Both the position numbers and the translations under genes were made by a program. Shown in pieces: positions 53,363 through 60,945 of a stretch of DNA of 64,000 nucleotides (position 1 is the first letter of the stretch; every line of letters starts with the position of its first letter). The notes under the pieces are model-generated. The model was not told the DNA's origin, made no database searches, and was given only the letters and a program-made list of their open reading frames with translations. This DNA comes from Clostridia bacterium. GTDB lineage: Bacteria > Bacillota > Clostridia > Oscillospirales > Acutalibacteraceae. The DNA lies in contig JAFQON010000001.1 in the NCBI GenBank assembly GCA_017403185.1, forward strand, positions 18,813-82,812, read 5' to 3'.

Positions 53363-54946
53363 ATGAACGAAGAATTTGGAAACAACTTTAATAACGAAGA
53401 AAATATTGTTCCCGAACCTCAGATTACGGTTGAAAAAGAAGAGCCTGTAACGGAAGAAATATTTCCCGCAGAAACCGCTGAAATAAAGAGTGAGGATGTT
53501 CCTGAGGTTGAGGCTCAGGTTGTTGAAGAGCCTGAATCCGCTTCTTATACGGCACCTGTTCAGAATGAACAGCCTCAGCAGATGTATTACGGCTACACTC
53601 AGGGCGGCAGCCAGCAATACGGTCAGCAGCAGTATGCTTATCAGAATAACGCTCAGCAGCAGCCCTATTATGCATATCCTCAGACTCAGCCCGAAAATAA
53701 ACCCAAAAAGGAAAAGAAGGGTATGAAAACCTTCATTTCAGCAATTGCTCTCATTCTTGTTTTTGCTCTCGGCTTCGGAGTTGCATCAATTTCAAAGCAT
53801 TCTGATAATAACAGCGGAGCATCCGTTTCCGATAAAAAGGAAAAGAATGACGGACCCAAGCTCAATATCAATGAATCTCCCATAACTCCCACAAAGGTTT
53901 CAAGCGGCGGAGTTCTTACCACCGCTCAGATAGCGGCGAAGCTCAGACCGAGCAATGTCGGCATTGTTGTTTACACGAGAAATACCAATGCCTCAGCAGG
54001 TGAGGGCTCAGGCATCGTTATGGGTGAGGATGCAACGGGCACCTATACCTATATCATCACCTGTGCACATGTTATCAGCGATGCAGGTGTCAGCGTAAGA
54101 GTTCAGACGGAGGATGGCACAACCTACGATGCCGAAATCGCAGGCTTCGACACAAGAACGGATATCGGCGTTATTAAAATCAAGGCAAAGGGACTTCCCG
54201 CAGCGGAATTCGGTGATTCAAGTGCTCTTGTTGTCGGCGATCCCGTTTATGCAATCGGCAATCCCGGCGGTGTTGAGCTTTTCGGCTCATTCACAAGCGG
54301 CTATGTTTCATCAATTGACCGACCCGTCAACAGTGAAATCGGCTACACCATGAAGAGTATTCAGCACAGTGCGGCTATCAGCCCCGGAAACTCAGGCGGT
54401 ATGCTCGTTAATGCTTACGGTCAGGTTATCGGCATCAACTCCCAGAAAATTGCCGCAACCGATTATGAGGGCATCGGATTTGCAATTCCCATCACCTCTG
54501 CAAAACCGATAATCGAAGATCTCATCAACTACAGCTATGTGCCCAACAGACCCAAGCTCGGCATAACCTATTACCCCGTCAGTGCAAGTGCACAGTACAG
54601 CATGATCGCTCAGATAAAGGGCTTGCCTGCAGGCACTCTTATTATCAATGAAATCAGCCCTGACGGCTCGCTTGCGAACACCGAGGCAAGACAGTATGAT
54701 ATGATTATTGCCGTTAACGGAAAGCCGCTCACAACAGCGGATGTTCTTCTTGAAAAGATTGATAACGGTAAGGTCGGTGACAAGATGACACTCACCCTCT
54801 GCAGAGTCAACAGCAATTATTCGATTGACGAATTTGAGGTTGAGGTAACACTTGTTGAGGATAAGGGCGGCTCGGAGCCCGTTACAACAACTCAGGCATA
54901 TTATGTTGACCCGTTTGAATTCTATTTTGAACAGTTCGGATTTTAA
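53363..54946 (+). CDS. HtrA/DegP-type membrane-anchored serine protease
   Basis: A 527-residue protease. The cytoplasmic N terminus (1-117) is acidic, then Gln/Tyr-rich (QQYGQQQYAYQNNAQQQ); one transmembrane helix (122-144) follows. The trypsin-like domain has a full triad: His236 in IITCAHVISD, Asp267 in TRTDIGVIKI and Ser344 in SPGNSGGML. One PDZ domain lies at about 395-495 (GLPAGTLIINEISPDGSLANTEARQYDMIIAVNGKPL). It acts on misfolded envelope proteins outside the membrane. It begins 103 bases after the kinase with its own likely promoter region, and the context suggests control by the adjacent two-component system. Confidence 0.94.
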   Translation: MNEEFGNNFNNEENIVPEPQITVEKEEPVTEEIFPAETAEIKSEDVPEVEAQVVEEPESASYTAPVQNEQPQQMYYGYTQGGSQQYGQQQYAYQNNAQQQPYYAYPQTQPENKPKKEKKGMKTFISAIALILVFALGFGVASISKHSDNNSGASVSDKKEKNDGPKLNINESPITPTKVSSGGVLTTAQIAAKLRPSNVGIVVYTRNTNASAGEGSGIVMGEDATGTYTYIITCAHVISDAGVSVRVQTEDGTTYDAEIAGFDTRTDIGVIKIKAKGLPAAEFGDSSALVVGDPVYAIGNPGGVELFGSFTSGYVSSIDRPVNSEIGYTMKSIQHSAAISPGNSGGMLVNAYGQVIGINSQKIAATDYEGIGFAIPITSAKPIIEDLINYSYVPNRPKLGITYYPVSASAQYSMIAQIKGLPAGTLIINEISPDGSLANTEARQYDMIIAVNGKPLTTADVLLEKIDNGKVGDKMTLTLCRVNSNYSIDEFEVEVTLVEDKGGSEPVTTTQAYYVDPFEFYFEQFGF

Positions 54947-54954
54947 AAGACAGT

Positions 54955-54992
54955 AAAAACACGGTATGAGATTTTTCTCATACCGTGTTTTC
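54955..54992 (+). terminator. Terminator after the HtrA gene
   Basis: A long stem (AAAACACGGTATGAG with CTCATACCGTGTTTT) with a six-base loop follows the stop codon by about ten bases. Confidence 0.9.
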
Positions 54993-55089
54993 TTATGTAT
55001 ACGAGGATGAAAAATGACATAATTGTAATTTGACAAAAAGAGCAGGCGAAAGATATAATAAAATTATAATAGGATGAGGAGTGAAAACA

Positions 55090-56376
55090 ATGAAAAGAAT
55101 TTCGATATTTTTCTTGCTTACTTATATTTGCTTATTATCGTTTGTTTTTTCGTCGTGCTATGATTCTCAAGATGTTTCGAACGACTTAACAACAGAAAAG
55201 ACTTATAAAACAAGTGAAGCATTCAAAGAATCTTCTTCCGAACTGAATTTTGAAAATTGGGAAGATGGTTTGCTTTATAGGGGAGACTGTCTTGTTGAAG
55301 TTGATCGGGAAACAGAGATTGAACACATTAAAATAAAAGAAGGTACACGAAGAATAGAGGCGTCTGCATTTAAGTGGTGTGACAGTATTAAATCAATTGT
55401 TATTCCCGACAGTGTGGAGGTTATAGGCTCGGAGGCTTTTGTTGGTTGCACCTCACTTGAAAAAGTATATATCGGCAGCGGTGTCAGCGATATGAACGGT
55501 TCTCCGTTTGATTTTGAAATTGAGGGGTTGCCATGCGATAAGCTGAAAAGTATTGATGTAAGCGAGAATAACGAACATTTCAGAAGTGTTGACGGCGTTC
55601 TTTTCAGCAAGGATATGACAGAGCTTATCCAATATCCCTATGGTAAAATTCAATATGAATATACCGTTCCTGACAGTGTTACCTGCATATATCCCGGTGC
55701 ATTCAGATACTGCAACGGATTAACCAAGCTTACCGTAGGAAAAGGTATAACAGTTATAGATTTTATTATGCTTTACGGAAATGACAATATAGAAACCGTT
55801 ATTCTGCCTGATACGCTGACAAAACTGGACGGAGGAGCATTCAAATATTCCGGCATAAAATATATTGATATTCCCGATAGCGTGACCTATCTAGGAAGCG
55901 AAGCGATGACGGGATGTTCCCGACTTGAAACAGTCAATATCGGCAAAGGTGTTTCATATATACATGAATGGGCAATAGCAGGCAATGCACTCAAAGCGGT
56001 GAATGTTGACCCTGAAAATAAGTGTTTCACAAGTGAAAACGGAATTTTATATAATAAGGATAAAACTGTCCTGTATATATATCCTGTCAATGCCGAAGGT
56101 GAGATATACCGTTTGCCCGACGGTGTAAAAGAAATCAGACCCGGTGCAATAGAAAACTCGGGATACCTTAAAAAAATATATGTCGGTGATAATATCGAAA
56201 AAATCGGAGGCTGCAATTTTTACGGATACAAAAATGAATACGATGAAGATTACCGGCCACAGACAACATATGATATTTATTATGAAGGAACAGAAAAACA
56301 GTGGAATGAACTTTTTGAGATTGAATATGAGAGAGAACATATAGACAAAACAAAAATTCATTTCATGGAACAGTGA
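55090..56376 (+). CDS. Leucine-rich-repeat (BspA-type) surface lipoprotein
   Basis: A 428-residue exported protein. The ATG at 55090 is preferred over the GTG at 55081, which abuts the GAGGAG ribosome site. A lipoprotein signal peptide ends at SFVFSSC, so Cys23 should be lipidated. The rest carries LRR_5 repeats, for example IKSIVIPDSVEVIGSEAFVGCTSLEKVYIG, YTVPDSVTCIYPGAFRYCNGLTKLTVG and YIDIPDSVTYLGSEAMTGCSRLETVNIG, with interruptions of the form FSKDMTELIQYP / YNKDKTVLYIYP. These are typical of BspA-like proteins that bind host or bacterial surface ligands. Lies alone between two terminators. Confidence 0.88.
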   Translation: MKRISIFFLLTYICLLSFVFSSCYDSQDVSNDLTTEKTYKTSEAFKESSSELNFENWEDGLLYRGDCLVEVDRETEIEHIKIKEGTRRIEASAFKWCDSIKSIVIPDSVEVIGSEAFVGCTSLEKVYIGSGVSDMNGSPFDFEIEGLPCDKLKSIDVSENNEHFRSVDGVLFSKDMTELIQYPYGKIQYEYTVPDSVTCIYPGAFRYCNGLTKLTVGKGITVIDFIMLYGNDNIETVILPDTLTKLDGGAFKYSGIKYIDIPDSVTYLGSEAMTGCSRLETVNIGKGVSYIHEWAIAGNALKAVNVDPENKCFTSENGILYNKDKTVLYIYPVNAEGEIYRLPDGVKEIRPGAIENSGYLKKIYVGDNIEKIGGCNFYGYKNEYDEDYRPQTTYDIYYEGTEKQWNELFEIEYEREHIDKTKIHFMEQ

Positions 56377-56382
56377 TAAGCA

Positions 56383-56411
56383 AAAAGGGACTGCATTGCT
56401 GCAGTCCCTTT
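56383..56411. terminator. Bidirectional terminator
   Basis: AAAGGGACTGCA pairs with TGCAGTCCCTTT across a four-base loop, with A residues to the left and T-rich sequence to the right. It serves both the LRR gene and the convergent DUF4474 gene. Confidence 0.88.
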
Positions 56412-56417
56412 ATTATT

Positions 56418-57614
56418 TTACCATGTCACGCTGACGGTCAGTCCGTCAACGGTGTAGGAAATATCTTTTTTGTAGTGCTTGTCAATTGCGTTGCAGAAGG
56501 CTTTGAGCATTTCTTCGCTCTGCATCTCAATTGTGAATCTGAGTGTCATTGAGCTTGCGGGATAGAGAGTGTCCGAAATTCTGAAGCCCGTCATCCACCA
56601 GTGAAGTGTTTCGGGACGGCTGAAAAGCAAATCATCGCCGTGATAAAGCTCCATGGACATTTTCATCATCTGTTCATCCGTTGCACAGTCATAAAAAGAG
56701 CCTGCTTTGTAGTTCTCTCTTGAATAGATTCCGATTTCGGCACCGTTTGAAACAAGATAGTTGCCCTTCCATATCTGTATCATCCATTCGAGCCCGTCAT
56801 ATTCAAACTTGATTCTGCGGGTGTCATAGAAGAAAAACGGGGTGACATATGAGAAGATATCATAGAAGAGGCAGAAGCCGAAGCTTCTGGTCCACGCGGT
56901 AACGGTTGTGTAAACAAGAGCTTCCTGAATGTTGAAGTTATAGCCCGTGCCGACCAGACCGTTGCCGTAGCGGTCATAAACCTCGCCCGTTGCGGTGTTG
57001 ACCATGATGCCTGTTGTAACCTTCTGAACGGTACCGTCACGCATGGTGATGTCAAGTGCAACTTCATAAACGTTCTTTTCGCCTTCCTCGGGTATGCAGT
57101 AAGCCCTGCATTCAACGATAACGCTGAAATAAACGGCAAGGAAATAATAGATTTTTGATTCAAGCGATTTGCCCTGAGCAACCGCTTCTTCCCTGCGACT
57201 CATAAATTCATTACGCAGGGCGGTTGTGTCGATATCAAAGGTTTCAACAATAAATTCGGTGAACTGATTTGATTCGGGGAGATTGCTTGTCATCATCAGA
57301 AGGTCAAGCCCCGTATCCTTTGCGATTGAAACGCAGATGTCATTGAGTATTTCATCAACCGTAAAGTTGAAATGCTCCTGAGGCACATCGCCTCTGCCTG
57401 TCAGAAAACGGTAAGCATTATTGAGCTTTTTTACCGCCGACATCATCTGTGCGGTGGTAAGTGCGGGATAGCCCTCCTGCTCAAGAAATTCCGAATATTC
57501 CGTCAGGTTTTCAGGTTGTGTGATTTTCTTTTCGGATGCCCCTGCAATCAGCGAGGTGCAGGTAGTGACAAGAATTGCAACAGTAAGGATGATTGCTGTA
57601 AGTTTCTTAATCAT
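56418..57614 (-). CDS. Secreted DUF4474-family protein
   Basis: A 398-residue exported protein. A signal peptide covers about residues 1-26. The C-terminal two-fifths (about 245-398) match the DUF4474 family: FFFYDTRRIKFEYDGLEWMIQIWKGNYL, SNGAEIGIYSR, FYDCATDEQMMKMSMELYHGDDLLF and LHWWMTGFRI. The N-terminal half is helical without a recognised domain. No biochemical role is known to me for this family, common in secreted proteins of gut Clostridia. GGAGG precedes the ATG. It is alone on its strand. Confidence 0.8.
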   Translation of the reverse strand: MIKKLTAIILTVAILVTTCTSLIAGASEKKITQPENLTEYSEFLEQEGYPALTTAQMMSAVKKLNNAYRFLTGRGDVPQEHFNFTVDEILNDICVSIAKDTGLDLLMMTSNLPESNQFTEFIVETFDIDTTALRNEFMSRREEAVAQGKSLESKIYYFLAVYFSVIVECRAYCIPEEGEKNVYEVALDITMRDGTVQKVTTGIMVNTATGEVYDRYGNGLVGTGYNFNIQEALVYTTVTAWTRSFGFCLFYDIFSYVTPFFFYDTRRIKFEYDGLEWMIQIWKGNYLVSNGAEIGIYSRENYKAGSFYDCATDEQMMKMSMELYHGDDLLFSRPETLHWWMTGFRISDTLYPASSMTLRFTIEMQSEEMLKAFCNAIDKHYKKDISYTVDGLTVSVTW

Positions 57615-57716
57615 ATTGCCTCCAGATAAAAGTTTTTTGTTAATTCAAAACCAAATCTTTACTATTATATCACCATGTTACAAAAAAATCAAATAAAGTT
57701 TTTTTGTAACATCAAA

Positions 57717-57757
57717 AAGAAAAAGCAGACAGTCCGATGGAGAACTGTCTGCTTTTC
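57717..57757 (-). terminator. Terminator of the small membrane-protein gene
   Basis: On the minus strand AAAAGCAGACAGT pairs with ACTGTCTGCTTTT and continues into CTTTTTG. It begins about 20 bases beyond the stop of the 90-residue gene. Confidence 0.88.
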
Positions 57758-57778
57758 AATTGCAACAAAACCTGAAGG

Positions 57779-58051
57779 TTATGCAACAAAATATGAAGCT
57801 TCGTTTGATACAACCGTGAGAACGGGTTCTTCGGAATAATTATCCTCGGGAGCTCTCTGCTGAACTCTTGAACGGTATTCTCTTGCTGCTTCCTTCTGCT
57901 TGCGGATGCGGCGGTTGCGAAGATGAATTCTGATTGCTCTTGCGAGCTTAACCTCGAAAGCAACAACCTTCTTTTCATTGATAAATCCTATTATAAGCAG
58001 TATAACTGCTGCAAATTCAAAAAATGTTCTGATAACTTCTGCAAATGACAT
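57779..58051 (-). CDS. Small single-pass membrane protein under putative SOS control
   Basis: A 90-residue protein. Residues 7-24 form one transmembrane helix (IRTFFEFAAVILLIIGFI), followed by a strongly basic helix (about 39-63, AIRIHLRNRRIRKQKEAAREYRSR) and an acidic-to-nonpolar tail ending ASYFVA. No named family is recognised. The ATG has GGGAGG eight bases upstream. Its promoter is a perfect consensus sigma-A promoter carrying three clostridial LexA-like boxes, and it has its own terminator, so it is a single-gene damage-inducible unit by prediction. SOS-induced small membrane proteins in other bacteria (YneA, SidA and similar) block cell division; a like role is possible here. The nonpolar C terminus could be a protease-recognition tail. 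Confidence 0.75.
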   Translation of the reverse strand: MSFAEVIRTFFEFAAVILLIIGFINEKKVVAFEVKLARAIRIHLRNRRIRKQKEAAREYRSRVQQRAPEDNYSEEPVLTVVSNEASYFVA

Positions 58052-58076
58052 TTCAATTCCTCCCTGCCGAATATGT

Positions 58077-58138
58077 TAAACATTTGTTCTGTGAGTCTAT
58101 TATAGCAAGCGAACGTTCGTTTGTCAAGACAAATGTTC
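58077..58138 (-). promoter_or_regulatory. Consensus promoter with three LexA-like operators
   Basis: On the minus strand TTGACA (58127-58122) and TATAAT (58104-58099) are exactly 17 bases apart. Boxes of the clostridial LexA form GAAC-N4-GTTY lie at 58111-58122 (GAACGTTCGTTT, plus strand), 58078-58089 (GAACAAATGTTT, minus strand) and, with one mismatch, 58127-58138 (GAACATTTGTCT, minus strand). The first lies between -35 and -10, ideal for repression. Confidence 0.75.
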
Positions 58139-58496
58139 GATTTTGTCGAATATTTTTTTGCTTTTGTTTGTATTTGAATTTTACCACAATATATAGTTGC
58201 TGTCAAGCGAACCGACCTCAATTTGTGCTATCTGATGTATTCTGACATTTTTTATGACTTTTTTTGTTTTACTTTCACAAGCTGTCACGGGCTTTTCTTT
58301 TTATCATTTTAACCACCTCACACAATCGGAAAGATCCGTTTCGTTTATCTTATGTCTGTATTATAACAGCACGGATGTCCAATAAAACTCCCTTGAAATA
58401 AATTATTCGGAGAATTCCGATATTATTCCGAATTGTTGACAAAAAGATGGGATAGCAATATAATTGATTTATCACATATAAAAGGCGGTATATATA
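58139..58496. other. Divergent intergenic region upstream of the phosphoesterase
   Basis: AT-rich DNA with no gene. It holds the left edge of the SOS-type promoter and, near its right end, the phosphoesterase promoter. A lexA gene, which would be expected here in some genomes, is absent. Confidence 0.5.
58436..58464 (+). promoter_or_regulatory. Sigma-A promoter for the phosphoesterase
   Basis: Perfect TTGACA (58436-58441) and TATAAT (58459-58464), 17 bases apart, 32 bases before the ATG. Confidence 0.8.
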
Positions 58497-59660
58497 ATGT
58501 ATAAAGCATGGGGATTTGTAAGGCAGAGTGCGATAAAAGCATATCTTGCGGGAGCAAATGCGGTTTACGGCATAACGGGCGGCAAAAAGCCTTCGCTGCT
58601 TTATTGCAAATGCGATGAGTCGCACAAAATCGGCACAGATGTCAGAATCGTTTCTCAGAATGATTATTCAACTTCAATTGCAAAGTTTGATAAAAACGGC
58701 AACATGACTGATGATGATTTTGTTATTGTAACGTCAACAGACCTTCACTTCAGCGATGATAACGCACAAAACAGAAAGGTTGTTGAATATTTCATCCGTC
58801 ATATCAAAGAGGTGAAGCCTGACCTTGTTATTCTTACGGGTGATGTAATTCTCGGAAAATTTCAGCAGATTGAGGCAATTCAGTTTGCACGGATGATGGA
58901 AGAAATCGGCGTTTACTGGGCGGCGGTTTTCGGAAATCACGAAACAAGAGAGGACAGAGGCTTCTACAAATGGCTTCTGATGAAGAGCTTTACGGATTAT
59001 GAGCATTGCCTTTGCAAATTCGGACCCGAAGAGCTTTTTGGCTACGGTAATTATACAATCAATATTCTCGGCAAGGGCGGCAGACACCGTCAGACCCTTT
59101 TCTGTTTTGACTCGGGAAGAGATATTCTTGAAAGGGATAAAAAGGCATACGGACTTCCCGACGACATGAAGGGCTATGATTTCCTGAAAAAAGAGCAGAT
59201 TGAATTCTATAAAAAAGAAACCGACAGATTGATGAAGGAATACGGTCATGCGGAGTCGATGATGTATTTTCACATTGCGATTCCCGAATTTGCTGAGGTT
59301 TTCAAAGAAACTGAGGGTGGCAGATATGAGCCGACAGGGGATTACGAAGTCCTTTTCGGCGAGCAATGGGAAAGTGTGGGCTGCTCACCCTACAACAGCG
59401 GAATGTTTGCCGCAATTGAGGAAAAGGGTACTCAGACAAAGGCGATTTTCGTCGGTCACGACCATGTCAACGACTGGTGTGCAATTTACAAGGGTGTATA
59501 TTTTGTTTATAATCTTCCCGGAGGTTATCTTTATCATCACGGCACCAATTTCGGGCTGCCCGAAAGTCAATGGGTGCTCGGTGTTACCGTGACAACCCTT
59601 AAAAGTGACGGTTCACTCGATATAAAACAGAGATACAGCAGAATTTTTTTAAATGATTGA
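58497..59660 (+). CDS. Calcineurin-like metallophosphoesterase
   Basis: A 387-residue dimetal phosphoesterase. All signature motifs are present: STDLHFSDD (metal Asp/His), LVILTGDVILG, VFGNHETRED and the C-terminal MMYFHIAIPEF and VGHDHVNDW. The family includes purple-acid-phosphatase-like and DevR/MPP_Dcr2-type enzymes; the C-terminal PGGYLYHHGTNFGLP is typical of the Dcr2-like group. The N terminus (about 1-70) is an extension without a signal peptide. Substrate is unknown. It has its own promoter and is followed by the YdjC gene with a separate promoter. Confidence 0.9.
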   Translation: MYKAWGFVRQSAIKAYLAGANAVYGITGGKKPSLLYCKCDESHKIGTDVRIVSQNDYSTSIAKFDKNGNMTDDDFVIVTSTDLHFSDDNAQNRKVVEYFIRHIKEVKPDLVILTGDVILGKFQQIEAIQFARMMEEIGVYWAAVFGNHETREDRGFYKWLLMKSFTDYEHCLCKFGPEELFGYGNYTINILGKGGRHRQTLFCFDSGRDILERDKKAYGLPDDMKGYDFLKKEQIEFYKKETDRLMKEYGHAESMMYFHIAIPEFAEVFKETEGGRYEPTGDYEVLFGEQWESVGCSPYNSGMFAAIEEKGTQTKAIFVGHDHVNDWCAIYKGVYFVYNLPGGYLYHHGTNFGLPESQWVLGVTVTTLKSDGSLDIKQRYSRIFLND

Positions 59661-59685
59661 TAAATCCGTTTTGTTATGATATAAT
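59657..59685 (+). promoter_or_regulatory. Sigma-A promoter for the YdjC gene
   Basis: TTGATA (59657-59662) and TATAAT (59680-59685) are 17 bases apart. The -35 overlaps the stop of the phosphoesterase gene. Confidence 0.75.
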
Positions 59686-59717
59686 TTTTTCAGATGTAAA
59701 AAGAAAGGGAAATATAT

Positions 59718-60605
59718 ATGCCTAAATATCTTATTGTTAACGCAGACGACTACGGAATGTGCCACGCTGCCAATGAAGCGGTGGCGGAGCTTTTTGAAGG
59801 CGGATGGCTCAAATCCGCAACGGTTATGATGCCTTGTCCCACGGCGAAGGAAGCAGTTGATTTTTCAATTGCACATCCCGAGCATGCAATCGGCGTTCAT
59901 CTCACAATGACAAGCGAATGGGGCAAATACCGCTGGAAGCCCCTCACAAACGGCAAAACTCTTATCGACGAAGAAGGATTCATGTGGCATGAAAGCGATC
60001 AGGTTGAAAAGAATGCATCCTATGCAGACCTTGAAGCTGAAATCCGTGCACAGATTGACCTTGCTCACAAGTGGGGAATGAAGCCCTCTCATACCGACAA
60101 TCACATGGGCTCGCTTTACGGTCACTACACAGGCAGACTCGGTCTTGCAAAGATGACTCTGCGTGTCTGCGGCGAATACGGCTATGCATACAGACTTTAT
60201 ACGAAGCACGATAAGAGAATCTGTCCCAACGGCACACCCTATTTCCTCTATGCCGCAATCACTCTTCTTTCAAAGAGGTGGGGCAAGAAATATAATGTTG
60301 TTATTCCCGACTATCTTCTTTTCCCCGACTGGAATGACGACATGAGAAAGAGCTACGAAACCTACAGAGAAACAATTCTCAAAATCTGGACGGATATCCC
60401 CGAGGACGGCGTGACTGAAACCTTTATTCATCCTTCCGTTGAGTGTGATGAGCTTAAGGGCATCACCTCAAGATGGCAGGACAGAGTATGGGAATATCAG
60501 CTTATGAAGGACCCCTACACCCACAAGTATCTTAAGGAACACGGTGTTGAGCTTATCAGCTACCGTGAGCTTATCAAGATGAAGGGCGGAGTAGTCAAGG
60601 GCTAA
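59718..60605 (+). CDS. YdjC/ChbG-family carbohydrate deacetylase
   Basis: A 295-residue metal-dependent deacetylase. The family opening is LIVNADDYGMCHAANEAVAELF (Asp10-Asp11 metal/catalytic), followed by AIGVHLTMTSEW (metal His), a PSHTDNHMGSLYGH motif with the second and third metal histidines and a conserved C-terminal ETFIHPSVE with a further His. YdjC/ChbG proteins remove an acetyl group from N-acetyl sugars such as chitobiose phosphate. The insertion (about 165-235) is longer than in ChbG. Not linked to a PTS here, so the substrate is not clear. AAGGG precedes the ATG; ends at a terminator. Confidence 0.9.
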   Translation: MPKYLIVNADDYGMCHAANEAVAELFEGGWLKSATVMMPCPTAKEAVDFSIAHPEHAIGVHLTMTSEWGKYRWKPLTNGKTLIDEEGFMWHESDQVEKNASYADLEAEIRAQIDLAHKWGMKPSHTDNHMGSLYGHYTGRLGLAKMTLRVCGEYGYAYRLYTKHDKRICPNGTPYFLYAAITLLSKRWGKKYNVVIPDYLLFPDWNDDMRKSYETYRETILKIWTDIPEDGVTETFIHPSVECDELKGITSRWQDRVWEYQLMKDPYTHKYLKEHGVELISYRELIKMKGGVVKG

Positions 60606-60610
60606 AAATC

Positions 60611-60650
60611 AGAGCGAATCCGAAAACTGAAAAACGGATTCGCTCTTTTT
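60611..60650 (+). terminator. Terminator after the YdjC gene
   Basis: AGAGCGAATCCG pairs with CGGATTCGCTCT, followed by TTTTT, six bases after the stop codon. Confidence 0.9.
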
Positions 60651-60699
60651 GAAAGAAATATTGTCAATCTTAATAGACATAAAAGCATGAAGCTTTGAA

Positions 60700-60851
60700 G
60701 CTTCATTTACCTCCTTTGGAAAGGAGGCGGATTTTGCGAAGCAAAAGACGGAGGGATTTATCAGTAGAAATCTTTTACAAATCAATGGTTTTATGCAAAA
60801 TCCAAAACTCCCTCAGTCACTTCGTGTCCAACTCCCTTTTGAGGGAGCCGA
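60700..60851. repeat. Paired interspersed repeats
   Basis: The gene-free stretch between ydjC and the beta-propeller gene carries two facing units: CCTCCTTTGGAAAGGAGGCGG...GACGGAGGGATT (60710-60758, related to 14511-14560) and AACTCCCTCAGTCACTTCGT...GAGGGAGCCG (60805-60850, related to 47386-47429). GACGGAGGGA and TCCCTCAG are complementary, so the two units can pair with each other. No gene is seen. Confidence 0.7.
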
Positions 60852-60900
60852 AACAGCTAATTACAGTTTATATACAAAAATCAGGTTTATCGACAGTCAA

Positions 60901-60935
60901 GGGAGCACTTCAGATGCGAAGTGCTCCCGTTTTTT
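60901..60935. terminator. Hairpin downstream of the beta-propeller gene
   Basis: GGGAGCACTTC pairs with GAAGTGCTCCC and is followed on the plus strand by GTTTTTTG. The better T run points away from the reverse-strand gene ending at 60946, so it may mainly stop plus-strand readthrough. Confidence 0.6.
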
Positions 60936-60945
60936 GTGCATTTAA

